Source: Lepidostoma basale (lineage: Eukaryota; Arthropoda; Insecta; Trichoptera; Lepidostomatidae). Taken from it: DNA of 64,000 nt. This document shows positions 41,590-50,884 of this stretch, piece after piece (position 1 is the stretch's first letter; the number at the start of each line of letters is the position of its first letter). The stretch is from the NCBI GenBank assembly GCA_022606425.2, contig JAHDVF020001259.1:1-64000 (forward strand), in the 5' to 3' direction. The notes under the pieces are model-generated. The model saw only the letters and a list, made by a program, of their open reading frames with translations, did no database searches and had not been told where the DNA came from. Position numbers and translations under genes: made by a program.

Positions 41590-41792
41590 ATACAAATGAA
41601 AACGTCTGTCTTCTAGGAGTTTGATTGAATTGTATATGGAATGTCAATTTTCGCCCTTGTAAGACATCAAATATTTGAATATTTTTAGAAACATTTAATA
41701 AATGCCTTTAAAGGACGAAACATGTCATTCCACATAAAATTTAATAAAACTTCTAGAAGACAGACATTTTCATTTATGTTAATTATTTTAAA
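41590..41792. mobile_element. P4 fold-back element
   Basis: Short arms GAAAACGTCTGTCTTCTAGG (41596-41617) and CTTCTAGAAGACAGACATTTTC (41752-41775) flank a plus-strand core: GCCTTTAAAGGAC, GAAACATGTC (41703-41726). Box 1 is lost. Confidence 0.55.
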
Positions 41793-41892
41793 TGGAGTTT
41801 CTCGTATTTTACGGTTGATGTTTTCGTTGCCTTCGAAACATGTCAAGAAAAATAAACTCAAAAGTGGAAAAAATAGTTTTTTAATTAATAAA

Positions 41893-42668
41893 AAAATGGA
41901 TTTTGAAAATTTGGTTTGATTCACGTGGTGCTCCTGTAAATTTGGAGATATTTCGCGTATAAGTGAATTGTTTTGGTCAATTTAACTGTTGCCGCACTTT
42001 ATAATAGTTAATTGTGATACGTAATACATTTGTACTGTTTTTCTGTTAAAATTATATTAGTTTTATCGTTTTTATAAAGAATTTTGACAGGTGTAAAAAT
42101 AATATTTTCATTTGTTCCAATGACAATTTGAATAATTTCTTCAATATTATGTTTAAGTTCTAGCTGGTTAAGTGCCTAATTACAGCTTATTTAAAAAACG
42201 GTGGATACGTGTAACACAAATTAAATAAACACAAAAGTCCGGATCGTCCATGTCAACACGTGCAACATCGAAAAAAAACATTATGTGTTATTACATTATG
42301 TGCTAAATTAAAAAAAACGATGGATTCGTGGAATATAAATTAAATAGACAATATGTGCACCATCTAAAAAGAACATTTTGTGTTAAATTATTTTTATTTT
42401 GTTATTTTATTTTATATCATTGTATTTTATATTATTTGTTTTAGATTTATTTTGTGGGTGTTGGACGATCGAAGTGTGCGCGGGAGATGCCTATTGGTGG
42501 CGATGAGGTTCGCAACCCATCACACCGCGTCTCCCGCGAAGCGAAAAGAGAAGAATGGAGTGCTGCATCAGTAAAAATCAGTAAAAAAGCAATCAGTAAA
42601 AGTCACAGTCCATTCTTTCTGCCTACTCTTTCGGGGAGACGGTGTGATGGTTAGTTAGTTAGTTAGTT
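41893..42668 (+). mobile_element. Mini-RTE, longest copy
   Basis: About 776 bp. A 580-bp non-coding leader (GATTTTGAAAATTTGG to GTGGGTGTTGGACGATCG) is followed by GGTGGCGATGAGGTTCGCAA, the RTE-A coding start, and by the join to the RTE-A 3' end (CACAGTCCATTCTTTCTGCC) with four TTAG units. Around the join CAGTAAAAATCAGTAAAAAAG is locally duplicated. It is nearly collinear with the 60.4-61.1 kb copy. Confidence 0.88.
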
Positions 42669-42840
42669 AAAAATGACATTATTATATTGTTTATAATCCA
42701 CTACTAAAAAGACATATGTGATAGATATTTAAAAACTTTTTATATCAAGTTTGTCCATATACTCGTATAAGATTATTATTAATTATATTTAAAATAAATA
42801 ATAATAATAATAATAACTATAACTGTAATAATAACGTAAT
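42669..42840. other. No gene; ATA microsatellite
   Basis: ATA repeats at 42798-42817; nothing else recognised. Confidence 0.4.
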
Positions 42841-42925
42841 AACCGTTACTACGAAGCCCCGAGGAAGCTTGGGTACAAGCGAAACTAGTCGGCAATTAAA
42901 ATAACCGCATAGTGGTGAAAAACAA
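42841..42925 (+). mobile_element. P5 arm with hammerhead-like motif
   Basis: Core at 42859-42890: CCGAGGA, extra A, GCTTG-GGTA-CAAGC, GAAA, palindrome ACTAGT, C. Stems are perfect; box 1 differs from CTGANGA at the second base. Flank: CGGCAATTAAAATAACCGC. Confidence 0.55.
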
Positions 42926-43079
42926 AGTGCGGTGTTTTTATTTATGTTTTATTTTTAATATTAATAATATTGATAAAAAAATGTCTTACCACAAAGTGAA
43001 TGCTTCATACGAAAATTTTGAATATTAAGTATGGCCAATTACCGAAAAAGTGCTTGTTCTTTTCAAATATAAATGTTAC

Positions 43080-43380
43080 ATTAGGCGGTGAATCTTGACG
43101 AAATCCTCACACTTGAGTACAACTTGAGAATCAGCAGACTTCGACAGGAGACGAGTCTCACCTCGCGGGACCTGTTGAGTGGCGCGATAATAATAATATT
43201 TCACCGAACTTTCAACTTTCGCGAACTCTGGAGCCAACAAAAGCAATGTGAAGCAAGTAATCCTGAAATAATCCAGGGAGTTTATCTTTCGGTAATATTT
43301 CAAATATTACACAGATCAGGTTATAAAAGACGGGGTGCGAATATAATAATTCTTCTCCAGCAGTGAGCCCACCAGGGATG
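43080..43380. other. Unrecognised 92-codon open frame region
   Basis: Plus frame 43088-43366 and an opposite frame 43076-43303 lie in a GC-richer block. Neither protein is recognisable. No repeat match in the window. Confidence 0.25.
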
Positions 43381-43431
43381 CAGCTATATTTTTTTCTAAC
43401 AATTTTTTTTTTTAATAAATTAAAAAATACA

Positions 43432-43546
43432 AACTAACTAACTAACCATCACGCCGGAGGGTTACAAAAATAGGATGGATCGCCACATTGTCCTATCCTG
43501 GCATAACTCTAGGGCCTCTTCTACATTTACACATCGTGACTTGCGA
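43432..43546 (-). mobile_element. RTE-A 3' tip
   Basis: AACTAACTAACTAACCATCA, CGGAGGG, TAGGATGGATCGCCACATTG and TTTACACATCGTGAC; degraded 115-bp end piece. Confidence 0.78.
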
Positions 43547-43789
43547 AAGTTTTATTATATCACATTAGAGTGACGTTTTCGCCCTGCTAGAGCGAAACAC
43601 AACTCGGGATTATTATAATATTACTTCTTAATTTGATATAATTTATATAGTATTGTATACATGATGTTGTATACAAGTAATACATGATGTTAAAACTATT
43701 GTGATTTTAGGTTGTAATTATTTATTAAATAAATATCAGGTGTTAACACTGTGTTATTCCGTAATGACGATTTTTTTTAATTCAATAAC

Positions 43790-43862
43790 TATTTTTTCAC
43801 TTTTGAATTGATTTTTCTCGATATGTTTCGAAGGATTTTAACATTAATCTTCAGAAAAACAT
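43790..43862 (-). mobile_element. P3 fold-back arm
   Basis: On the minus strand: CTGAAGA, T, a loose stem, TCCTTC, GAAACATATCGAG (43818-43855). The same element's other arm seems to be at 44330-44450, with a family D copy between them. Confidence 0.5.
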
Positions 43863-43934
43863 AATAAATACGAATGAGAACGAGTGTTTTCTACATGTTT
43901 TATTATAATTTATGGAAATCACACATTTCGCTCG

Positions 43935-44276
43935 ATAGAACTGAGAACCTTCTCAGAATAGCACAAATGCGAACACTACACTCCATCGCAGGCAAAACCC
44001 TTAGAATTTGGATCAGAAATGAAACGATAAGGTCTGTCTGTGGTGTTGAAGACATAGTGAGATGGGGAAGAAGCAGAAGATGCTTTCGGAGAGACCACGT
44101 GGACCGCATGGATAATATAAGAATTACAAAAAAATTTAAAGATGAAAACCCAAGCAGCAAGAGATTGCCAGGAAGGCCGCCGAAGAGATGGAGAGATGGC
44201 TGAAAATCATCATCCCAGGATAGCCCACCGTCACAAACAGGTCATACGACCTAAACTAAAAGGAAGAAGAAGAAGA
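43935..44276 (+). mobile_element. Family D LINE, 3' end
   Basis: Frame 43874-44203 reads RTENLLRIAQMRTLHSIAGKT, RNETIRSVCGVEDIVRWGR, RRDHVDRMDNIRI and KRLPGRPPKRWRDG, then a stop and a GAAGAAGAAG tail. It appears to lie between two P3 arms. Confidence 0.88.
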
Positions 44277-44329
44277 AAATACATATTTTGCCTTACTAAA
44301 AAATTATCAAAAGTTATTTATTTAATATG

Positions 44330-44450
44330 AAGCTTCATATCATTGTTTAAAAAACTATAAATAAACTGTATAGTTTGCATCGTTATCCTGATGACGAAGG
44401 TGTAAAAACCTTCGAAACATGTCGAGATAAAAGAAACTATATGTAAAAAA
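44330..44450 (+). mobile_element. P3 fold-back arm with intact core
   Basis: Flank CATATCATTGTTTAAAAAAC and the core described in the next entry, then GAGATAAAAGAAACTATATG. No coding content. Confidence 0.6.
44388..44423 (+). ncRNA. Hammerhead-like motif (P3 lineage), best core
   Basis: CTGATGA, one extra C, stem II GAAGG-TGTAAAAA-CCTTC, GAAA, palindrome ACATGT, C. Every conserved base of the hammerhead core is present; only the inserted C before stem II departs from the canonical form. Stem I would involve the flanking TATC / GAGATA bases (44383-44387 and 44424-44429). Confidence 0.65.
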
Positions 44451-44452
44451 AA

Positions 44453-44690
44453 AATTGTCAGACGTGGTGGTCGTAAGAAGGATGAAATGGGGAATGTTGT
44501 TAAGCATAAAGCGAACGCTTAACCAAACCAATGACAGGTCATAAGTCCTGTAAGCGCTTCGACCACCATATTCTGTGCCCAGAAAACAATTTACATATTC
44601 GTCTTTATTGAGATACAATTAATCCTTATAAAAAAATAATTTTTCCACAATGGGTAAAATCCCGTATTTGTATACATTCAAAATGTTGTA
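44453..44690 (-). mobile_element. R1 repeat, 5' truncated
   Basis: ATTGTCAGACGTGGTGGTCG, TCCTGTAAGCGCTTCGACC, TTTATTGAGATACAATTAAT and the end GTATTTGTATACATTC, in the orientation of 62.4 kb. Confidence 0.75.
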
Positions 44691-45110
44691 AAAAATGTGT
44701 TTGAATTCATAAAAAAAAAATCGGCCTTATTCTTTTCTACGTGTACGTACTCGTATACTCGATGTTCATTTATTTATATTATCCTGCGATGTTCATTTTT
44801 GTTTAATCAAGAATGAAATTTAAATTTTCAAATTCGGAAGCAACTCTTTTTAAAGCGCGAATCGCCCCTGTAGCGTTGGGGTGTTTAAATTATGGAGAGG
44901 AACTTTCTCGACGCCGAATTTAGTGCCTGACATATTTCGGCGTGTTCCAGATTTATTCTGTAATACGCGTTATTATTATTCAGACAAACATAAAACTCGA
45001 TACAAAGTCGGCGCTAATTATAATGAACCGTCCCCAGATCTTGCCACTCCTGGAGAGGAACGGATAGACGCCAGGTGGGGGAAAGGGATAGCAATAATTC
45101 AAAATAAATA
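44691..45110. other. Unrecognised 76-codon open frame region
   Basis: The plus frame 44881-45111 encodes an unknown sequence ending GEERIDARWGKG; no motif, no repeat match. The composition is closer to coding than to the surrounding AT-rich DNA, but evidence for a gene is lacking. Confidence 0.25.
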
Positions 45111-45114
45111 ATTT

Positions 45115-45190
45115 TTGTTCGTCTTAACCCTTCATTTCATGATTTTTTAGAATTTGAACAAAAACAGTGTTTTTAATTACCTCGGTTTTT
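45115..45190. repeat. Isolated unit of the 78-bp tandem repeat
   Basis: GTTCGTCTTAACCCTTCATT, CATGATTTTTTAGAATTTG and AACAAAAACAGTG: a C-type unit of the array that starts at 45389, separated from it by the T2 SINE. Confidence 0.75.
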
Positions 45191-45214
45191 TTTTATAAAA
45201 AAAAGACCAACACC

Positions 45215-45376
45215 AAAGATTTAAATCAATGATATTATTAGAATTTATTTTACAATATTCAATGTGAGCAGAAAATAGCTCATTATTATGAAGAAGGAAT
45301 CTGGTCGTGTCCAGGTTCGAACCCAAGTCCCCTTGATCAGAAGCCAAGCGTTCTATCCCCTAGACCACCACCCGAT
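45215..45376 (-). mobile_element. T2 SINE with tRNA-like head
   Basis: On the minus strand the head (about 45300-45372) has an A box TGGTCTAGGGGAT, the palindromic B box GGTTCGAACC and a cloverleaf-like arrangement with a CTTGG/TCAAGG anticodon-type stem. The body contains GAGCTATTTTCTGCTCACAT. It is inserted between the first and second units of the tandem array. Copies recur at 49.4, 51.3-51.9 and 52.3 kb. Confidence 0.75.
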
Positions 45377-45388
45377 TAAAGAGAAGAA

Positions 45389-46165
45389 GTTCGTCTTAAC
45401 CGGTCATTTCATTATTTTTTTTTAATTTGAACAAAAACCGCACTTTTAATTATCTCGTACAGAGAAGAAGTTCGTCTTAACCGTTAATTTAATTTTTTTT
45501 TATTTGAACAAAAACATATTTTTACATATCTCTTATAGAGAAAAGTTCGTCTTAACCCTTAATTTCATGATTTTTAATTTGAACAATAAGAATATTGTAA
45601 CTTATCTCTTACTGAGAAGATGTTCGTCTTTACCGTTCATTTCATGATTTTTTTTTAATTTGAACAAAAACCGTATTTTTAATTATCTCGTATAGAGAAG
45701 ACGTTCATCTTAACCGTTAATTTCATGATTTTTTTAATTTGAACAAAAAGATCTTTTTACATATCTCTTACAGAGAAGACGTTCGTCTTAACCCTTAATT
45801 TCATGTTTTTTTAATTTAAACAAAAACAGTATTTTTACTTATCTCTTACTGAGAAAAGTTCGTCTAAACCGGTCATTTCATTATTTTTTTTTAATTTGAA
45901 CAAAAACCGCACTTTTTATTATCTCGTACAGAGAAGAAGTTCGTCTCAACCGTTAATTTCACGATTTTTTTTTATTTGAACAAAAACATATTTTTACATA
46001 TCTCTTATAGAGAAAAAGTTCGTCTTAACCCTTAATTTCATGATTTTTTATTTGAACAATTACAGTATTTTTACTTATCTCTTACAGAGAAATGTTCGTC
46101 TTAATCCTTCATTTCACTATTTTTATTAATTTGAACAAAAACAGTATTTTTACTTATTTGCTGAA
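45389..46165. repeat. Tandem array of 75-82 bp units with trimeric higher-order repeat
   Basis: Ten units start with GTTCGTCTTAACC at 45389, 45470, 45545, 45622, 45703, 45781, 45858, 45939, 46018 and 46094. Three unit types alternate as A-B-C three times: A has CGGTCATTTCA and ACCGCAC.TTTAATTATCTCG; B has CCGTTAATTT and TTTACATATCTCTTA; C has CCCTTAATTTCATG and TTTACTTATCTCTTAC. Like units are 233-237 bp apart. The tenth unit is C-like. Confidence 0.9.
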
Positions 46166-46175
46166 AAATACAATA

Positions 46176-46443
46176 CTGGAAAATATAAGTCGGCCACGAA
46201 AGGAGTCGGAAAAATCGATGAGCGTGCATGACACCGTGTATTAATGTTGAGAATGCGAGAGAAGTACCTATGTCAGAAAAGAAAATTGTGGCAGTCTATT
46301 ATTTCGTTCGAAGGCGTGATGGTTAGTTAGTTTGTTTGTTAGTTTCCTCTGTTTCAAGTATGTCAGGATATAACAGTGTAGCGGTCCATTCATCCATTCT
46401 GCCTACCACTTCGGAGAGACGTCGTGATGGTTAGTTAGTTAGT
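46176..46443 (+). mobile_element. Two stacked RTE-A 3' ends
   Basis: The first copy (46176-46345) has GTCGGCCACGAAAGGAGTCG to GGCGTGATGGTTAGTTAG. The second (46355-46443) has TATGTCAGGATATAACAG to TCGTGATGG plus TTAG repeats. Same orientation, separate tails, the second starting about 10 bp after the first. Confidence 0.85.
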
Positions 46444-46810
46444 AAATGTAAGCATGTTATCTTGTTTCATTATAGATTAATTTCAAAATTTGTGTCTTAA
46501 GACTTAGATGAAAATGCATTTGAGCCATATTGAAACAGAAAATTGCCAGTTGATTAGACATCGGTAGAAGTTTCGATGTACACATTAGCGTAAGTCAATA
46601 TCTGTCGTTCTCAAACTTTTAGAAATGCGGACCCTATAATCAGTTCAAATTAACTAATGTTGCCAAAAAAAGTGTGTTAGACTTTATATCAATGAGATGT
46701 TTTGATCTCCGCCTTTTCTATAATTATATAATAACATAAATTTGGGATATCAGATTTAATTTTTTTTTTGTACACAACAGGTCGTTTTGACCCAATTACT
46801 GTATACAATT
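46444..46810. other. No gene recognised
   Basis: Unassigned AT-rich DNA. Confidence 0.4.
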
Positions 46811-46821
46811 GTATTTTTGAG

Positions 46822-47110
46822 CTATTATATTGATTCTCGTGACATGTGATAGGTAACCAATCTATCGCCATTTTATTGTCACGTGAATTCTACACCAGAC
46901 CAAAGACAGTGTGACAATCACACTGCCATCGCCGGAAATCGAACCCAGGACCTTCGGCATGGAAGTCAGAGCTCGTAACCACTCTGCCACAAAGGTCGTC
47001 AAAGTGGTTACGAGCTCTGACTTCCATGTAATTATGGAATGATTTAACATGTAAAGCGCCATGTAAAGCGCAATAATCTGGATGATTTAACATGTAAAGC
47101 GCCATTTTTA
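46822..47110. mobile_element. T1 SINE, minus, with inverted head duplication and T3 piece
   Basis: T1 body and tRNA-like head lie at 46832-46999 (minus; B box GGAAATCGAACCCAGG, A box region ACCACTCTGCCA). At 47000-47028 the head segment GTGGTTACGAGCTCTGACTT is repeated in the opposite direction, making a short hairpin. A T3-like GTAAAGCGCCATTTTTATGA repeat occurs twice at 47048-47118. Confidence 0.75.
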
Positions 47111-47239
47111 TGAATTTATCATTCTAAGGACTTTATAGTAAATCTGTTTCAAAACTACTAAAAATATATACCCTACATACGATAGAGTGTATTTATTTTA
47201 ACTAAGTTTCGTATTTTAGTATAATGAGTGCGCCTAATG

Positions 47240-47573
47240 CATTGAACATATGAAACGCATGGATGAAGGAAAAATGGTTAAGAAAGTATACGTTAACGGT
47301 GTAAATGGTGAAAGTTAGTCGTGGGAGACCGAGGAAAACATGGCATAACCAGATTACTTAAATTTTAAAGGTCGGTCATGTAAGAAGTCGGAAGAATTGA
47401 CGTGCGTGTATGACTCAATGTATGAATGTGGAGTAAGCTTTTTTTTCTTTCTTTTATTGGTTTCAATTACAATATTTGATCCTTGAAGGTGTATATCTCA
47501 AGGATATTGTGGAGGAAGCTAGAGACGTGTGTCAGAATCGAGTTGTGTGGCGGTCCATTTTCTCTGCCTACGT
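47240..47573 (+). mobile_element. RTE-A2 LINE, 3' part with a 74-bp insert
   Basis: TGAACATATGAAACGCATGG, AAAGTATACGTTAACGGTG, GGGAGACCGAGGAAAACATG and GTGTGGCGGTCCATTTTCTC, without a tail. The copy is interrupted by a 74-bp sequence (47436-47509) containing CTTTTTTTTC and the hairpin GATCCTTGA/TCAAGGAT, flanked by TGTGGAG on both sides. Confidence 0.8.
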
Positions 47574-48405
47574 GATACAATATTGATATTGTTACCGGAT
47601 CAATTCTAGCAACATTTACATCAGGATAGGATAATTAAAAAATATGCGATTTGATTCTCGATGTAATGCGAATCCTTTGTCATTATAATTATCATTACAA
47701 AACAATTACTTAATGGTTTTGCGTAGGTACGTCAATTTGATATTAATGACCGTTATTTTATGTGAATAATGTTTTTTTCTCGATAAAAAAATTGACTTGA
47801 TCTTTATGTTACTTGACGTGCCCTCTGGGATACGCGCACCACACTTTGAAAGACGCGTGTTTATGTTAACCACGCAACACGGTCTAAGCAAAGTTCATGG
47901 CATGCTATTAGTTAGAATTGGAAAACTTTCAAACCCGATACGTTGCTTAAAGTAATTTGGTAATTGAAAACTATGCTTTATAAATTGATTTTTTTAAATA
48001 CAGATTGTGATTTATCAGTACGGCTATTTTTTTCCTACGAAAGTGCGTTTAAAAATAATGTTTTGACTAATGAAAAGCATGCATTTTGTTTTATCAGCAT
48101 TTTAAAATGTGATCCAAAAAACAACTGAAGCTTTTTCAAAGTCACAAAACAAATAAAATTGGTTAAGATGGTAACACCTAAGAGACGGAATATAAAGGTT
48201 ATAATGAAATTCGGTCCTTATTTGCCAAAAGGTCCCAAATGCATACCCTATATGCATTTAGGACCTTTTAGTGAGTGAGTCATTATTTAAATTATGAATG
48301 GGGGAACCAACATACCACAATCATGTTGTGTCAAAACATGGTCAAAGTAGAACATTATAATAAGTACTATTTTTTTCCAAATATTTCATATTTATTTAAA
48401 CGCAA
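47574..48405. other. No gene; one short strong hairpin
   Basis: Unassigned. At 48228-48271 AAAAGGTCCCAAATGCATA is followed after three bases by its near-complement TATGCATTTAGGACCTTTT, a 19-bp hairpin with one mismatch. No reading frame of note. Confidence 0.4.
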
Positions 48406-48885
48406 ACAAACAAACCATCACACCGTTTCGCCGCAGGGGTAGGCAAAAAGAATGGACTGCCACAATATCCTATCCTGATACACCTCTTTAGCTTCCTCCA
48501 CATTTATACAACAAGTCAAATACGCACGTCAATTTTTCCGACTTCTAACATAACCAACCTATACATTTTTATTAATTTGGTCATGCCATGTTTTCCCCTG
48601 TCTAACACGACTCCATACTTCATTTTTATCGTTAACTTATACTTTCCTAACCATTATTTTTCTATCCTGCCCTCCATATGTCAGAACCAACGCAGCGAAC
48701 CTTTCATAATTTTGTTCATAATTCCGTCTTCCGCTCTACATTCCTTTATTATATCAGCATTTGAGATTCTGTAGTACATCTTTCGAACACACATACGTCT
48801 TAGGGATCTCATCTCTACCGTATATATTCTGCTATCATCCTTCTTCAGTCAGTTCCATGCTTCCCTTCCATGCATAAGGGTTATA
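48406..48885 (-). mobile_element. RTE-A2 LINE, 5'-truncated copy
   Basis: Tail CAAACAAACAAACC, then ATCACACCGTTTCGCCGCAG, minus-strand remnants of the SRVRQGKTWHDQINK, MLRWF..MEGRIEK and KKDDSRIYTVEMRSLR regions. Frames are broken throughout. Confidence 0.78.
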
Positions 48886-49034
48886 TACATATTTAAAAGC
48901 CTTTTTTCTAAACGGTTTATATAATTTATCTATATCACCCACACAACATTTCCAAAGTTCAAAAGCTTTTTTCACCACAAAGGATTCAAACGACAATATT
49001 GAAATTTATGAGATAATCTCAAATGAACTATGAA

Positions 49035-49366
49035 GAAAAGACTGGTTCGGACATACATACTTCGGACATACATTACTGGTTCGGACGTATGGAGCGCATG
49101 GATGAAGAAATAATGGTTAAAAAAGTATACGTTAACGATGTAAATGGAGTAAGGAGTCGAGGTAGACCGAGGAAAACATGGCATGACCAAATTAATCAAA
49201 TATTAAAGTTTGGTCATGTCACAAGCCGGAAGAATCGACATGCGTATATGACTCGATGTATGAATGTGGAGGAAACTAGAGAGGTATGTCAGGATAGAGT
49301 AGTGTGGCGGTCCATTCTCTCTTCCTAACCCTGCGGAAAAACGGCGTGATGGTTTGTTGTTGTTGT
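49035..49366 (+). mobile_element. RTE-A2 LINE, 3' part
   Basis: Frame 49023-49328 (101 codons) reads WFGRMERMDEEIMVKKVYVN, RSRGRPRKTWHDQI, NRHAYMTRCMNVEETREVC and WRSILSS, then CTGCGGAAAAACGGCGTGAT and a TTTGTTGTTGTTG tail. A GGACATACAT..TTCGGACATACAT duplication lies at 49050-49080. Confidence 0.88.
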
Positions 49367-49835
49367 TATGAAGAAAGGATAGGATCGTGAACAGGATTTA
49401 ACCCAAGTTACCTGGATACAAACGTACAAAACCTGTACGAGAAAAAACGCATAACTTGTTATTCTATTATAATGTATAACAATTTGATCACAAAAAATCA
49501 AATTTTCATATTTCACTAAATTAATAGAAACGTAAAATGGGGTAACTTTTTTATAATTATTCAGTTCTCGTGAAAAACGATGAAACGTGATTAGTAATAA
49601 TTGGAAGTAGCGAATTTATGCAAATAAAACTCGTTTTTTTTAAAAGCTTTTGTTAGAATATTTCAACTAGCATATTCAGAAATTTATTCGGTGTTTTACT
49701 GCGCTGCATTTTAACGTACGGGTATTTATATGTTATTCACAAACGAACAGTAAAAATATCGATCAAGAGAAGTAGAATTTGGCACTGACAGATTGAATCT
49801 GGCAAAAAGACAAGAAAGGTGACTAAGTGAAAAAG
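49367..49835. other. T2 SINE trace, otherwise unassigned
   Basis: Bases 49370-49432 (GAAGAAAGGATAGGATCGTG, GGATTTAACCCAAGTTACC) are a minus-strand piece of the T2 tRNA-like head. The rest is unassigned. Confidence 0.4.
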
Positions 49836-50070
49836 GACCCATTTTGATGATTTTTGTGTGAGTGTTTGAGTGGGTCCCTGGATGGTTTAGATTCACAATA
49901 AGACTCGGGAAGTGTCCGTTAAAACCTTCTATGAAGTTCATGAATAATTGACCTTCTGAGAATAATTGGTAGTTATGTTTGTTTACCATAGATGGCGCTG
50001 ATGTCGAATTCTGTGTTTAAGCATGCGCAAATTTAAATCTACGCCACGCTACAACGCAAGCGTAGTTTTA
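49836..50070 (-). mobile_element. Helitron-like internal fragment
   Basis: GTGAGTGTTTGAGTGGGTCC, GGATGGTTTAGATTCACAAT, ATGTTTGTTTACCATAGATG and TCTACGCCACGCTACAACGC are the reverse complement of the element at 63.03-63.25 kb. No ends are preserved. Confidence 0.6.
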
Positions 50071-50323
50071 AAAACTAAAAATTTTGAAATGTCAAACTCA
50101 ATGTCACGTGTCATTTAATACTCGTATACTAAATTATTGTATTTTAACACCATTTTTTCTACTTACTTTTTTTTAAAGTTATACTATATTCATGTCGTCT
50201 TATTTTAGTTTATGGGTTAAACGAACACCTGCATTGATAATGAAAAATGCATCGATTCCGACACTACACTAAGAACATGTTATTTAAGTAATGAAAACAA
50301 AAACAAAAATTATAAAAAAATTC

Positions 50324-50513
50324 TTTATTATTATTTATTTATTGTGCTCCCACTTGTGTTTATATTCGACCGGTTTCGGCAGCTTGCTGCCATCGTCTGG
50401 TGACCATACATGACCAGTGACCAATGACCAGTGACCAGACGATGGCAGCAAGCTGACGAAACCGGTCGAACATAAACACAAGTGGAAGCACACTAAATAC
50501 ATAATAATAAAGA
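50324..50513. mobile_element. P6 fold-back pair
   Basis: Arms: CACTTGTGTTTATATTCGAC, then a minus-strand core (50368-50399: CAGACGA, T, GGCAGC-AA-GCTGCC, GAAA, ACCGGT, C) and a plus-strand core (50436-50467) in which one stem II base is deleted or changed (GCTGAC). The outer arms end in TTATTATTATTTA/ TACATAATAATAAAG. Between the arms ATGACCAGTGACCA is repeated. Confidence 0.75.
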
Positions 50514-50515
50514 AA

Positions 50516-50884
50516 TTTGGTATCAATGGCGATGCCGCATTAAAAGCTGAGTCTGAAGATGAGTTGCAGATAATGTTGTATAAATTCCACATAGTATCAC
50601 AAAGGTATATCAGCAAAACGTTAACAAAACAAAAAGTCCCACTATATCTAGACAACCTACAAGATGTAAGCTGACTGTTGATGATATATATGTGAAGCAA
50701 GTAATGAGTTTCACATATTTGGGAGTAGATATAATGACCTTTATACCGAAGTACGAGAACAAGTCAGTGAAGCCTCTGCCGTATCAGAATGTTTGAAAAT
50801 TTTGATCTGGAAGAACAAGCACATGCGTATCGACAGCACGATCAGAATTTATAAGAAATGCGTGCGACCAATCATGACGTGAAT
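50516..50884 (+). mobile_element. Family D LINE, internal part
   Basis: With frameshifts: NGDAALKAESEDELQ (after the palm), KFHIVSQRYISKTLTKQKVP, KLTVDDIYVKQVMSFTYLGVD, KNKHMRIDSTIRIYKKCVRP and IMT. It includes the region between the RT palm and the C-terminal domain that is absent in most other D copies here. Confidence 0.75.

Noticed and set aside
43550..43640. Another hammerhead-like lineage (CTCTAGCAGGGCGAAAACGTC on the minus strand)
   Set aside because: GAAAACGTC is suggestive, but box 1 is absent and only one copy is present.
44453..44690. Hammerhead motif in R1 (CCAATGA, CAGG/CCTG, TAAAC)
   Set aside because: Only a 4-bp stem and two core mismatches, with no palindromic stem III; not above chance without a covariance test.
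45300..45372. tRNA gene
   Set aside because: Tempting cloverleaf-like order, but degraded copies with the same downstream body at 51.3-51.9 and 52.3 kb mark it as the T2 SINE head.
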